A DNA stretch of 50,322 nt, taken from NCBI RefSeq assembly GCF_963976135.1, contig NZ_CAXBKN010000003.1:1-50322 (forward strand), written 5' to 3'. The translations under genes and the position numbers were made by a program. Position 1 is the stretch's first letter; each line of letters begins with the position of its first letter. Shown piece after piece: positions 8,397-17,432 of this stretch. Origin of the DNA: Maricaulis sp963976135. Its GTDB lineage: Bacteria > Pseudomonadota > Alphaproteobacteria > Caulobacterales > Maricaulaceae. Below the pieces are notes generated by a model, which saw only the letters and a program-made list of their open reading frames with translations, was not told the DNA's origin and searched no databases.

Positions 8397-8448
8397 TTTA
8401 TCGATAAACAAAAAATCTACTTGATATCGTTTTTCGATAATGTATGGT
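8397..8448 (+). promoter_or_regulatory. Promoter with TATCG/CGATA operator dyads
   Basis: TTGATA (8421-8426) and TATGGT (8443-8448) form a sigma-70-like -35/-10 pair with a 16-bp spacer. TATCG-(5 T)-CGATA (8425-8439) is a perfect inverted repeat lying across the -35/spacer. A second perfect palindrome, TTTATCGATAAA, lies just upstream (8397-8408) and uses the same half-site. The patch is AT-rich compared with its surroundings. Two copies of a half-site over a core promoter suggest repression of the downstream envelope genes by a dimeric regulator; a PadR-like factor is one speculative candidate. The regulator is not encoded nearby. Confidence 0.5.
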
Positions 8449-8517
8449 CGAGGCCTACGTTGGGGAGCGTGAAATTCACCGCTGTCGCAAGACAGGGTAG
8501 CAGGTTTGGAGACTGAA

Positions 8518-9297
8518 ATGCGCAAAGCATTGGCAATGAGCGCGGCACTGGCCGCAGCAATGGCGACAGCGGGTTGCGTCATCGTCGTCGATGACGGCAA
8601 TGGCGATGTCAAGCTGCGCCATGATGACCGGACACAGGACGGCTATGTCGTCCTTGACCGTGATGGCGATTACAGCCGCATCGGCGGCAATATCAATTTG
8701 CGCGGCCGTCTCGGCGGCGATCTCAGCCTCGTCGCCGGCGATGTTGAGGCCGATCGACTCAATGTCGGCGGCGATGTTTCGATTGCCGGTGGCGATATCG
8801 ACTATAGCGGCCATGTCGGCGGTGCAGCCTCGATTGCCGGTGGTGATATCGACTGGCTTGCCGATGTCGATGGCGAACTCAGCCTGGCTGCCGGGTCGCT
8901 CAATGTCAGTGGCGATATTGGCGGACCCGCTTCGCTGGCCGCCGCGAGCCTGACCTCAACCGCCGACTACACGGATGGCCTCAATGCCAATGGCAACCGC
9001 ATTCATCTCGCGGGCAGCATTGCCGGCGATCTGCGCGTCGTCTCGGTCGGCGAAATCCGGCGTCGGCGCGACTATGATGACTCGGACGGCCGGGTCGAAC
9101 TCGCCGGTACCATCCGCAATGGCGGTGATGTCTGTGCCCGCTCGGTCGTCGTGACATCGACGGCGCGGATCAGTGGCACGCTGCGGGTCTGGGCTGAATC
9201 GCAACCGGAAATCGAAGCCGGTGCGCAGGCAGGCGATCTCGTTTTCGTCGCGCGCAATGGCCGCGATTGCGAGGATGTTGATCCTGTCTTTGACTAA
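8518..9297 (+). CDS. Bactofilin-like polymer-forming lipoprotein (paralogue)
   Basis: A 259-residue lipoprotein with signal peptide and lipobox ending at C20 (ATAGC). Residues about 55-175 contain at least six GGD-x-(S/L)-x-x-AG type repeats (GGDLSLVAGD, GGDVSIAGGD, and so on) expected to form a right-handed beta-helix. The C-terminus (C206 and C251 in NGRDC) matches that of the 5873-6553 lipoprotein, including the TxRxxGxLRVxAExxPE stretch. I chose ATG 8518 because GGAG lies 6 nt upstream and the lipoprotein signal starts MRK; an upstream TTG is less likely. It is the first gene of a probable operon with the next three genes. Confidence 0.65.
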   Translation: MRKALAMSAALAAAMATAGCVIVVDDGNGDVKLRHDDRTQDGYVVLDRDGDYSRIGGNINLRGRLGGDLSLVAGDVEADRLNVGGDVSIAGGDIDYSGHVGGAASIAGGDIDWLADVDGELSLAAGSLNVSGDIGGPASLAAASLTSTADYTDGLNANGNRIHLAGSIAGDLRVVSVGEIRRRRDYDDSDGRVELAGTIRNGGDVCARSVVVTSTARISGTLRVWAESQPEIEAGAQAGDLVFVARNGRDCEDVDPVFD

Positions 9298-9381
9298 TGC
9301 AGAACCGAATCGGCTCGAGCCGAAACTGGCTCGATCCATCAATCATCCACCTGACCGCCGGGGGGCGCTGGGAGAGTCGTG

Positions 9382-10704
9382 ATGTATAGATTTAAGCAGG
9401 TAATGGCCGCGGGGCTGGCCTTTTTTGCGCTGGCTTCGGCGGGTGCCGCCCAGGTGATCGGCGGTGAGGTCAATATCAATGGCAGCGGCGACGATATTCA
9501 TTTCCTCGGCGGGGAGCTCAATATCCGTGGTGATATTGACGGCAACATCTTTGCAGTCGCCGGCGATGGGCGGATTGATGCCGATGTCCACGGCGATGTC
9601 GAATTCTTCGGTGGTGATATCGATCTGAGCGGCGTTGTCGATGGCAGCGTCGAGATCGCGGGCGGGGACGTGAATATCACGGCCCGCATCGACGGCGATC
9701 TCAACGCCGCTGGTGGCGATGTCAATATCGCCGGCGAGACCGGCGGCGAGCTCAATGCGGCGGGCGGCAGTGTCCGCATTGCGGTGATTGTCGGTGGCGA
9801 TCTTCGAGCCGCGGGTGGCGAGGCCGTCATCGAATCAGGGACCGTTGTTTCCGGTGACAGCCGTGTCGTTGCCGGTTCGGTCGAGTTTCTCGGTACCGCG
9901 CATGGCGATGCCGACATCGAGGGCGGGCACGTCTCGCTAGGCGGCGTTTTTGACGGTGATGTCGATGTCAGAGCCGAAGAGGTCACGGTCCTGCCTACGG
10001 CGCGTATTGCCGGCTTGCTGACGGTGCGCAGCCCGGTCGAGGCCAGCATCGCCGACGGTGCTGTGATCGGCTCGGTCGATTATGAGTTTGAACCGTTCAA
10101 TTTCGGGGCCAAGCACTGGGATGATGTCGAAATTGATTTCGATGGGCCCTGGGGTGTGATTGGTGCGCCATTCCGCTTCCTGGGCGGAGTGTTTGCGGGT
10201 AGCGCCTTCTTGCTTGGCATGATTGCGGTCCTGATTGCGCCGCGGGGCGTTTCCGCTGTCGCCGCCGCTTTCCGCCGCCGGCCGCTGAGTTCCGGTGTGA
10301 TCGGTTTCGTCAGCCTGGCCATGTCACCCATCGTGTTTGTGATGGTCACCATCCTGCTTGCCCTGACCCTGGTTGGTGCCTTGCTGATCCCGCTGCTGTG
10401 GCTGTTGTATTTTCCTGCGCTTTTCCTCGCCTTCGCCTTTGGCGGAGTTGCCATCGGCGATCTGATTTTCAATCGGACGTCCGGTGAACTCGGATTGGGG
10501 ATGCGCGCAGTCTCGCTCCTGGTGGTGATGGGGGTCATTTTCGCCCTCGGTGTGGTGCCGGGGCTGGGCGCGACCTTGGGGGTGCTGTTGCTCTGTGTCG
10601 GTCTGGGAGCCTGGATCCTGGCCATCGGATACCGCGGTGATCGCGGTAGGGCGCGGACAGCCGAGCCCGAGATGCCCAGCGGTGTGACCGCAGGCGAGGG
10701 GTGA
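9382..10704 (+). CDS. Membrane-anchored bactofilin-like beta-helix protein
   Basis: A 440-residue protein with an N-terminal signal sequence and a repeat region of about 190 residues rich in GGDV-N/E-I-x-(A/G)-G units, predicted to be a periplasmic beta-helix. About 50 linking residues follow, then four to five hydrophobic segments (about residues 255-425) that anchor it in the inner membrane. It shares the TARIAGLLTVRS stretch with the two lipoproteins but lacks their C-terminal Cys pair. ATG 9382 is preferred over the adjacent GTG because GGGAGAG lies at proper spacing. The 84-bp gap upstream holds a CGGCTCGAGCCG palindrome (9311-9322). Signal-bearing membrane bactofilins are known but poorly studied; function is inferred. 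Confidence 0.65.
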   Translation: MYRFKQVMAAGLAFFALASAGAAQVIGGEVNINGSGDDIHFLGGELNIRGDIDGNIFAVAGDGRIDADVHGDVEFFGGDIDLSGVVDGSVEIAGGDVNITARIDGDLNAAGGDVNIAGETGGELNAAGGSVRIAVIVGGDLRAAGGEAVIESGTVVSGDSRVVAGSVEFLGTAHGDADIEGGHVSLGGVFDGDVDVRAEEVTVLPTARIAGLLTVRSPVEASIADGAVIGSVDYEFEPFNFGAKHWDDVEIDFDGPWGVIGAPFRFLGGVFAGSAFLLGMIAVLIAPRGVSAVAAAFRRRPLSSGVIGFVSLAMSPIVFVMVTILLALTLVGALLIPLLWLLYFPALFLAFAFGGVAIGDLIFNRTSGELGLGMRAVSLLVVMGVIFALGVVPGLGATLGVLLLCVGLGAWILAIGYRGDRGRARTAEPEMPSGVTAGEG

Positions 10705-10708
10705 CCTG

Positions 10709-10724
10709 AGCGCGATGGCGCGCT
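10709..10724 (+). terminator. Small hairpin after the beta-helix gene
   Basis: AGCGCG-ATGG-CGCGCT forms a 6-bp stem just after the stop codon and is followed by AATTCT. It could partially terminate or stabilise the upstream message within the operon. Confidence 0.3.
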
Positions 10725-10769
10725 AATTCTATCCCGAACAGATCGGCCCCATTGGCCCGGAGATAGATT

Positions 10770-13211
10770 ATGCGCGCACTTCAACTGATCGCTTTGGCGG
10801 TAGCGGCTGCGACATTCAATGTCGCAGCCGCCCAGCCGATCCGGCAGACCGTCAATGACTGGCAGGACGCATTCCGTCAGCTTGAAGGCGAGGATTGGCC
10901 AACGCCAAACCGCGAGCGTCGCGCGACCGGCGCACCGGGACCGGATTACTGGCAGCAGCAGGTCGATTACGATATCCGCATCCATCTGGATGAGCGCGAG
11001 AAGATCCTGACCGGATCGGCAGCCATCAGCTACACCAATAACGCGCCCGATATCCTGGACTTCCTCTGGTTCCAGCTCGACCAGAACCGGTTCCGCCCCG
11101 ACTCGATCTCGGTGATGACCGAAACCATTGGCGGTGCTGGCCGTTCGGCCGGCCGGGTCGGTGGCGCCACGCCCGATGGTATCAGCAGTGCAGCGCTGCG
11201 CCGCCGTCACCAGATCGCGCAGGATGGCTATGGCTATAATATCCGTTCGGTGACCGATGCCGATGGCAATGCCGTTCCTTTCACCATTGTCGACACGCTG
11301 ATGCGCGTCGATCTCGATGCTGTGCTGGAAACCGGGGACTCGGTGATCCTCAACATTGAGTGGGATTACCGCCTGATCGAGGCCAGTGTGGTCGGTGGCC
11401 GGGCCGGCTGGGAATGCTTCGAGGAAACCGAAACCACCGGCGGCGATTGCATCTACCAGATCGCCCAATGGTTCCCGCGCGCTGCAGCCTTCTCCGATTA
11501 TGAGGGCTGGCACAACAAGGCCTTCCTCGGCCGCGGCGAATTCACTCTCGAATTCGGCGATTATGATGTCGCCATCACTGTGCCGCAGGATTTCCTGGTT
11601 GCCGCCACCGGCGAGCTTCAGAACCCTGAAGATGTGCTCACCCAGGCCCAGCGTGACCGTCTTGAACAGGCCCGGACCGCGAGTGATCCGGTCTTCATCC
11701 AGACCCCGGCTGAGGCACGCGCCAATGAGCGCCGCGGCACTCGGTCCGAGACCACCTGGCGTTTCCGCGCCGAGAATGTGCGCGATTTTGCCTGGGCCGG
11801 TTCGCGCAAATTCATCTGGGATGCGATGGGGGTCAGCCAGGAAGGTGAGGGCGTGGCGCCCGATACCGTGCTGGCCATGTCCTTCTACCCCAATGAGGCC
11901 GAACCGCTCTGGTCCACCTTCTCGACCCGCGCGGTGGCGCATACACTTGACGTCTATTCCGACTTTTCCTTTCCATACCCCTATCCGGTGGCGCAATCGA
12001 TTGCCGGAGCGCAGGGCGGGATGGAATACCCGATGATCACCTTCAATGGCGGCCGCACGACCGGCCGCCCGGTGGTGGATGAGGACGGTAATCTGACCTA
12101 TTCGCGCGTCCAGAAGCGCGGCCTGATCGGTGTCATCATCCACGAGATCGGGCACATCTACTTTCCGATGACGGTTAATTCCGACGAGCGGCAATGGACC
12201 TGGATGGATGAGGGGCTCAACACTTTCCTGCAATTCCAGGCCGAACGGCAGTGGGAGGCCGATTTCCCGTCACGCCGGGGCGATCCGCGCCTGATTGCCG
12301 ACTACATGGCGTCATCGGTGCAAATGCCGATCATGACCCAGGCGGATTCGCTGATGGCCGTGGGTGATAATGCCTATGGCAAGCCGGCCGCTGCGCTGGT
12401 CGTGCTGCGCGAAACCATTCTCGGGCGCGAATTGTTCGACGAAGCCTTCCGCACCTATGCCCGCCGCTGGCGCTTCAAGCGTCCGACGCCCTATGATTTC
12501 TTCCGCACGATGGAAGAAGTCTCCGGCGTGGATCTCGACTGGTTCTGGCGTGGCTGGTTCTACTCCACTGACCATGTCGACATCTCGCTCGACCGGGTGA
12601 TCGAAGGCACGCTCGACACGCAAGACCCGGTCATTGAGAATGCCCGTGAACGCGCCGAAGTCACAGCGCGGCCCGAGAGCCTCACCCAGCGCCGCAATCG
12701 CGAAGCGGGCATGACGACCTATGCCAGCGATAATCCTGAAGTCGTGGAATTCTATTCGGCCAATGACGACCAGACCGTCACGGCCCGCCAGCGCGAGGCC
12801 TATGCGAGCTATCGTGAAGGCCTGGAGGACTGGGAGGCCGAGCTTCTGGCCGGAAATGAGCGCATCTATTATCTCGACTTCACAAACCAGGGCGGCGTGG
12901 TGATGCCGATTATCCTGGAATTCACCTTCGCCAATGGCAGCACGGAGACCGTCCGCATTCCGGCCGAAGTCTGGCGCTATGATCCGCGCCACGTCACCTG
13001 GACCTATCTGACCTCGCGCGAAGTCGTCTCCGTCGAGCTCGATCCTTTGCTGGAAACCGCTGATGCCGACCGTTCGGACAATTACTTCCCGTCGCGCATC
13101 GAACCGACCCGGCTCGAGCTCTACCGAACGGCGTCACCGCAGGGTTCGAACATGATGGCCGACCAGGATCAACGGGTGACGCGCGACTCGATCCGGGCGC
13201 GGCCGGAATAG
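10770..13211 (+). CDS. Exported M1-family metallopeptidase
   Basis: An 813-residue zinc peptidase of the M1 gluzincin clan, exported by an N-terminal signal peptide (cleavage near NVAAA-Q). The substrate-binding GAMEN-like loop is GGMEYP (416-421). The zinc site is H458-E459-I-G-H462, with E481 after 18 residues (WMDEG), giving the HExxH-x18-E pattern. Long N-terminal beta domains and a C-terminal beta region match bacterial M1 'GxMEYP' proteases that lack the classical aminopeptidase GAMEN. GGAG precedes the ATG. It lies 65 bp after the membrane beta-helix gene and 2 bp before the DUF6702-like gene, suggesting a shared envelope role. Substrate is unknown. Confidence 0.88.
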   Translation: MRALQLIALAVAAATFNVAAAQPIRQTVNDWQDAFRQLEGEDWPTPNRERRATGAPGPDYWQQQVDYDIRIHLDEREKILTGSAAISYTNNAPDILDFLWFQLDQNRFRPDSISVMTETIGGAGRSAGRVGGATPDGISSAALRRRHQIAQDGYGYNIRSVTDADGNAVPFTIVDTLMRVDLDAVLETGDSVILNIEWDYRLIEASVVGGRAGWECFEETETTGGDCIYQIAQWFPRAAAFSDYEGWHNKAFLGRGEFTLEFGDYDVAITVPQDFLVAATGELQNPEDVLTQAQRDRLEQARTASDPVFIQTPAEARANERRGTRSETTWRFRAENVRDFAWAGSRKFIWDAMGVSQEGEGVAPDTVLAMSFYPNEAEPLWSTFSTRAVAHTLDVYSDFSFPYPYPVAQSIAGAQGGMEYPMITFNGGRTTGRPVVDEDGNLTYSRVQKRGLIGVIIHEIGHIYFPMTVNSDERQWTWMDEGLNTFLQFQAERQWEADFPSRRGDPRLIADYMASSVQMPIMTQADSLMAVGDNAYGKPAAALVVLRETILGRELFDEAFRTYARRWRFKRPTPYDFFRTMEEVSGVDLDWFWRGWFYSTDHVDISLDRVIEGTLDTQDPVIENARERAEVTARPESLTQRRNREAGMTTYASDNPEVVEFYSANDDQTVTARQREAYASYREGLEDWEAELLAGNERIYYLDFTNQGGVVMPIILEFTFANGSTETVRIPAEVWRYDPRHVTWTYLTSREVVSVELDPLLETADADRSDNYFPSRIEPTRLELYRTASPQGSNMMADQDQRVTRDSIRARPE

Positions 13212-13213
13212 CG

Positions 13214-13729
13214 ATGCACGTCCTGATCCGGGGTCTCGCATACGCCATCGCCGGAGCCTGCCTGATGGCAGCTCCGGCCGCGGCGCACCGGGTGCATGCC
13301 GGCGTCACGGAGGTCGCAATTTCGGCCACGACGGGCGAATTGCAGATCAGTCATCGCGTCTACGGCCACGATCTCCTCGAAGCACTCGGGATTGAAGTTG
13401 CCGATGAAGAGGCCTGGTATGCCTCCTCTGAAGGTATTGCGGCGGCGGGACTCTATGCTGAAAGGCATTTTCGGATCGGCCAGGGCGATGGCCGCCTGCT
13501 TGCGCCGGTCTATGTCGGTGCCGAGCTTGATGGCGAATTGCTGTGGATCTATTTCGCCGCGCCGGCTCCGGCCGACCCCTCGGCCTTCGTGGTCGATAAT
13601 GACCTGCTCGCCGACGCCTTCGAGGACCAGGTAATGATGACGAATATCATCATTGATAGCGTGGTCAGGACTGCCATTCATGGCCCGGGCCGGCGCGAGC
13701 CGGTGCGGGTGCGCTTCCCCACAGACTAG
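13214..13729 (+). CDS. Exported DUF6702-like protein
   Basis: A 171-residue protein with a signal peptide ending about residue 24 (APAAA-H). The rest is a single small beta-rich domain; the HRVHAGVTEV start and the 'LQISHRVYGHDL' segment resemble DUF6702 proteins, which are often found beside exported M1 peptidases. It starts 2 bp after the peptidase stop, so co-translation is likely and a partner or accessory role can be inferred. Its TAG stop overlaps the stop of the convergent diguanylate cyclase in a shared CTAG. No catalytic residues are evident. Confidence 0.65.
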   Translation: MHVLIRGLAYAIAGACLMAAPAAAHRVHAGVTEVAISATTGELQISHRVYGHDLLEALGIEVADEEAWYASSEGIAAAGLYAERHFRIGQGDGRLLAPVYVGAELDGELLWIYFAAPAPADPSAFVVDNDLLADAFEDQVMMTNIIIDSVVRTAIHGPGRREPVRVRFPTD

Positions 13730-14913
13730 GCCGCGAGGTCCAGCGATTCAGCTTCACCGACGACGACGCGGTTGCGGCCTGTCGTCTTGGCCTTGTAAAG
13801 CGCGCGATCGGCGGCGCGATAGAGCCGGCCGAAATCGATATGTGGCCCTGATCTGGCGAGGACACAGCCGACCGAGACCGTCAGCGCGATTTCACGTCCG
13901 CCGAAACAGGTGGGCTGGATCTCGATCGCCAGCCGCAGGCGATTGGCGGCCATGACCAGTTCGGCCGCATCCTCGACATCGAAAATCACCGCAAATTCCT
14001 CACCGCCGACACGGGCAAGATAATCATGGGGCCGAACCGCCGCGCTCGCGATACCCGCGAGACGGCGCAACACAGCATCGCCGGCATCATGGCCATGGGT
14101 GTCATTGATATTCTTGAAATAATCGACATCAAATATCGCCAGCGCGAAGAGTTGGTCATGCTTGCGGGCGGACCTCAGCCGCTGCGTGATTTCCTGTTCG
14201 AATGCGCGCCGGTTGGGCAGATCCGTCAACGCGTCCCGAAGCGCGAGACGTTCCAGCCGGGCCTGGGACTGACCGGCGCTGAGCAGGAGGTAGCCGAAAA
14301 TAGCCGTGCATTCCGATGCCATCAAGCCAAGCATGGCAAGCGGCATGACCGGCGTCTGGTCGTAGAAACTGCTCACATCGGGCTGGGTCAGCAACTGCCA
14401 GATGATCAATCCCGACATCAATATGATGGCGCTTCCCAGCGAGGATGCGAGCACGAGGACGCTTGCCAGTCCGTCACGGCGGGCGATGAAATAGAGCCGT
14501 GTCAGGGTCAACAGGTTAGCCAGTTGCAGGGTGATTGCGAAAACGACGATGCGCATGGTGATGGAGTTCTCGACCACAGCAAACCAGCTCAGACTGGCGA
14601 TAGCGAAGCTCCCGAGCGCGATATAGAAAACGGGCGGGAAGGGACGTTCGGCAAATTTGGCGGTGCCGTAGACCAGCATCAGACTGCCCGAGAGCGACAC
14701 CATGTTGACTGCCACGATCCAGAAGGGATTGTGGATCGCCAGGCTGTTTTCCCAGAAAGACAGGGTCAGTCCTGTGGTGTGGACAGCGAGTCCCAGCGCC
14801 CACCATTTCACGCCGGCACTTTCGCGATGGATACGCCAGTTCACGACGTGGAGCGCGCATCCGATCACGAGGACCAGGATCAAGGCTGTTGCGAGGGATT
14901 TCGTATCAAGCAT
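13726..14913 (-). CDS. Membrane diguanylate cyclase (GGDEF), copy A
   Basis: A 395-residue inner-membrane protein with about six hydrophobic segments in residues 5-215 and a C-terminal GGDEF domain that makes c-di-GMP. The active-site loop is GGEEF (303-307) and the product-inhibition I-site R294-x-x-D297 lies five residues before it. Substrate and metal residues in FDVDYFKNIND and the HGHDAGD segment are intact, so it should be active and feedback-inhibited. No EAL domain is present. It is collinear, without gaps, with the neighbouring copy B, so the two arose by tandem duplication. The sensory signal of the membrane part is unknown. Confidence 0.9.
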   Translation of the reverse strand: MLDTKSLATALILVLVIGCALHVVNWRIHRESAGVKWWALGLAVHTTGLTLSFWENSLAIHNPFWIVAVNMVSLSGSLMLVYGTAKFAERPFPPVFYIALGSFAIASLSWFAVVENSITMRIVVFAITLQLANLLTLTRLYFIARRDGLASVLVLASSLGSAIILMSGLIIWQLLTQPDVSSFYDQTPVMPLAMLGLMASECTAIFGYLLLSAGQSQARLERLALRDALTDLPNRRAFEQEITQRLRSARKHDQLFALAIFDVDYFKNINDTHGHDAGDAVLRRLAGIASAAVRPHDYLARVGGEEFAVIFDVEDAAELVMAANRLRLAIEIQPTCFGGREIALTVSVGCVLARSGPHIDFGRLYRAADRALYKAKTTGRNRVVVGEAESLDLAA

Positions 14914-15024
14914 GCGGCCAGTATCACCCCGAAACGGTGAAGATCGCGTAGACAGCCCCCGTCATGCCGCGTTGAAATGCCGGACAATTTGAAGATAGCG
15001 TTAATGCCATCACAACGCGGCCGG

Positions 15025-16212
15025 TCAGGCCGCCAGCGACATTGACTCAACTTCGCCGACCACAACCCGGTTGCGGCCTGTCCCCTTGGCGCTGTAGAGC
15101 GCCTGGTCGGCAGCACGGTAAAGACTGCTGAAGTCGAGACCGGTCTCGGAGCGTGCCAGGACCGCGCCTACCGAGACAGTCACGGCGATGCCGGTTTCAT
15201 TGACCCGTGCGTGGTTGATCTCGATCGCCAGCCGCAGGCGATTGGCTGCGGTGACCAGTTCTGCGGCGTCCTCGACGTCGAAAATGACGGCGAATTCTTC
15301 GCCGCCAACGCGGGCGAGAAAGTCATGTGGCCGGACGGCCGCACTCGCGACACGGCCGAGATGGCGCAACACAGCATCACCGGCATCATGACCGTGAGTG
15401 TCATTGATCTGTTTGAAATGATCGACATCGAAAATGGCCAGCGCGATCAGCCGGTCCGTCTTGCGCACCGATTCCAGGCGCTGGATTACGGCCCGTTCGA
15501 ATGCCCGCCGATTGGGCAAGCCGGTCAGGGGGTCACTCAGCGCCAGCTGCTCCAGGCGGGCCTGTGAATAACCGGAGCTGAGCAGGAGGTAACCAAAGAT
15601 CATCGTTGTCTTGCAGGCAATCAGTGTGAGGAGTGCCAGCACCAGGACATTGCTGTTGGCGTAGAGGCCAGCGATCTCCGGCTGGGATACGAGCTGCCAG
15701 GTAATGAGGCTTCCCATCAAGACGAAGAGGCTGACCACCGATGCTGCCAGGACCACCACGCCCATCGCACCATCCCGGCGGGCGATATAGCCCAGCCGCG
15801 ACAGGATCAGACTATTGCTGAGGAATTGAACGAGACCGAAAACGCCGAGCCGCGCCGATGCCGATGGCTCGATCAAGGTCGCCCAGCCTATGCCCATCAC
15901 GATCAGGACACCCAGCGCAGCATAGATGCTGCGCGGCAGGGCATGGCCGGAAAAACACGCGGTTCCGTAAACCAGCATGACCATGCCTGCGAGGGCGAGA
16001 CTATTGAATATCATGAGGAGTGGCATGAAGGGGGTGCCGCCGGCATTGGCGAGCGCGGTGGCAATCGCAGCGCAGGTTTGAACGCAAAGCCCGAGCGCCC
16101 ACCATTTCGCACCAGGATTGTCGCGATGCATGCGCCAGTTCACCAGGTGCAACCCGCTCCCGATAATCAGGATCAGGATCAGCGCCGTGGAGAGGGTCTT
16201 GGTATCAAGCAT
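15025..16212 (-). CDS. Membrane diguanylate cyclase (GGDEF), copy B
   Basis: A 395-residue paralogue of the downstream copy A, aligning end to end with no gap. The GGDEF half is strongly conserved (GGEEF at 303-307, I-site RPHD at 294-297, FDVDHFKQIND). The six-helix membrane half has diverged, apart from motifs such as VNWR-x-HR, KWWALGL, YGTA and IARRDG. That pattern fits one catalytic output retained behind two different sensory inputs. A 111-bp gap separates the copies, and both read leftward. It is divergent from lipA. Confidence 0.9.
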   Translation of the reverse strand: MLDTKTLSTALILILIIGSGLHLVNWRMHRDNPGAKWWALGLCVQTCAAIATALANAGGTPFMPLLMIFNSLALAGMVMLVYGTACFSGHALPRSIYAALGVLIVMGIGWATLIEPSASARLGVFGLVQFLSNSLILSRLGYIARRDGAMGVVVLAASVVSLFVLMGSLITWQLVSQPEIAGLYANSNVLVLALLTLIACKTTMIFGYLLLSSGYSQARLEQLALSDPLTGLPNRRAFERAVIQRLESVRKTDRLIALAIFDVDHFKQINDTHGHDAGDAVLRHLGRVASAAVRPHDFLARVGGEEFAVIFDVEDAAELVTAANRLRLAIEINHARVNETGIAVTVSVGAVLARSETGLDFSSLYRAADQALYSAKGTGRNRVVVGEVESMSLAA

Positions 16213-16282
16213 GACGTAATGTCGCAGCGAATGATGAATACCCGGTAATCAAGGTGTCGAAATATTGTCACAAGCCATTGAG

Positions 16283-16312
16283 TTGACGCGCGAAATTGCA
16301 TTTTTGTTAACT
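16283..16312 (+). promoter_or_regulatory. Candidate promoter for lipA
   Basis: TTGACG (16283-16288) is followed after 18 bp by TTAACT (16307-16312), in a locally AT-rich stretch about 120 bp upstream of the chosen lipA start. The match is moderate and the assignment is inferential. Confidence 0.35.
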
Positions 16313-16430
16313 TTTGTCGCGTGCCCGTTTCTATCGCAGAGAGCGGGCAGGGCGGATGCGTGGCGTGGAAGGCTGGGGCAAACCGCAGGCTCGGCTTGAT
16401 CACGTCGGCGCTCCGGCTTACATGGCGGGC

Positions 16431-17432
16431 ATGGCCAATCTGATCGACAACACTGCGCCTTCCGGCACGCCGTCCACCGCGCCCTCCAGTGCGACCGAAG
16501 CGCGTGCAGCGCGGCATCCGGAAAAGCAGAAGCGCGCCGATACGCCGGTCCTGCGCAAGCCGGACTGGATCCGCGTCCGGGCACCATTGGGCAAGGTGTT
16601 TGCCGAAACCCAGAAAATCGTCACCGAAGGTGAACTGGTCACAGTGTGCCAGGAAGCCGGTTGTCCGAATATCGGTGAGTGTTGGGAGCAAAAACACGCG
16701 ACTTTCATGATCCTGGGCGACACCTGCACCCGCGCCTGTTCCTTCTGCAATGTGAAGACCGGTCTGCCTGGCCCCGTTGATAAAGACGAGCCGCGCCGGG
16801 TGGCCGAAGCCGTCGCCAAGATGGGGCTGAAACATGTCGTCATCACCTCGGTTGATCGCGATGACCTGGCCGATGGTGGTGCACAGCATTTTATCGATGT
16901 CATTGAGTCCATACGCGCGGCCGCGCCGGGCACGACGATCGAGATCCTGACCCCGGATTTCCTGCGCAAACCGGGTGCGGCGGAAGCGGTGATCGACGCG
17001 AAGCCAGACGTGTTCAATCATAATCTGGAGACTGTGCCGCGCCTTTACCTGTCGATCCGTCCCGGCGCGCGCTATTTCCATTCCCTGCGTCTGCTGGAGC
17101 GCGTCAAGGATCGCGATCCGGAACAATTCACCAAGTCCGGCATCATGGTCGGGCTCGGTGAGGGCAAGGAAGAAGTGATGCAGGTGATGGATGATATGCG
17201 CTCGGCCGGCATTGATTTCCTCACTATCGGTCAATACCTCCAGCCGACGCGCAAACACGCCGCCGTGGAACGCTTCGTCACGCCGGAAGAATTCAAGGCC
17301 TATGAGACGATCGCGCGCGCCAAGGGATTTTTGATGGTTTCCGCGACGCCTCTGACGCGCTCGAGCCATCATGCCGGTGAGGATTTCGCCCGTTTGCGCG
17401 CCGCGCGGGAAGCGTCACTGGGCCGCGTGTGA
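16431..17432 (+). CDS. lipA: Lipoyl synthase
   Basis: A 333-residue radical-SAM enzyme that inserts two sulphurs into octanoyl groups on E2 and GcvH proteins to make lipoyl cofactors. Auxiliary-cluster cysteines C73-(x4)-C78-(x5)-C84 (VCQEAGCPNIGEC) and radical-SAM cysteines C99-x3-C103-x2-C106 (CTRACSFC) are intact, as is the C-terminal RSSHH motif. The start is uncertain: ATG 16422 and ATG 16431 are nine bases apart and neither has a good ribosome-binding site. The N-terminal 40 residues are low-complexity and variable. Its TGA overlaps the GTG start of the next gene (GTGA), so translation is coupled. Confidence 0.95.
   Translation: MANLIDNTAPSGTPSTAPSSATEARAARHPEKQKRADTPVLRKPDWIRVRAPLGKVFAETQKIVTEGELVTVCQEAGCPNIGECWEQKHATFMILGDTCTRACSFCNVKTGLPGPVDKDEPRRVAEAVAKMGLKHVVITSVDRDDLADGGAQHFIDVIESIRAAAPGTTIEILTPDFLRKPGAAEAVIDAKPDVFNHNLETVPRLYLSIRPGARYFHSLRLLERVKDRDPEQFTKSGIMVGLGEGKEEVMQVMDDMRSAGIDFLTIGQYLQPTRKHAAVERFVTPEEFKAYETIARAKGFLMVSATPLTRSSHHAGEDFARLRAAREASLGRV

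Noticed and set aside
10080..12233. 717-codon leftward open frame opposite the beta-helix and M1 genes
   Set aside because: It spans parts of two genuine plus-strand genes and shows no domain. It is an antisense shadow.
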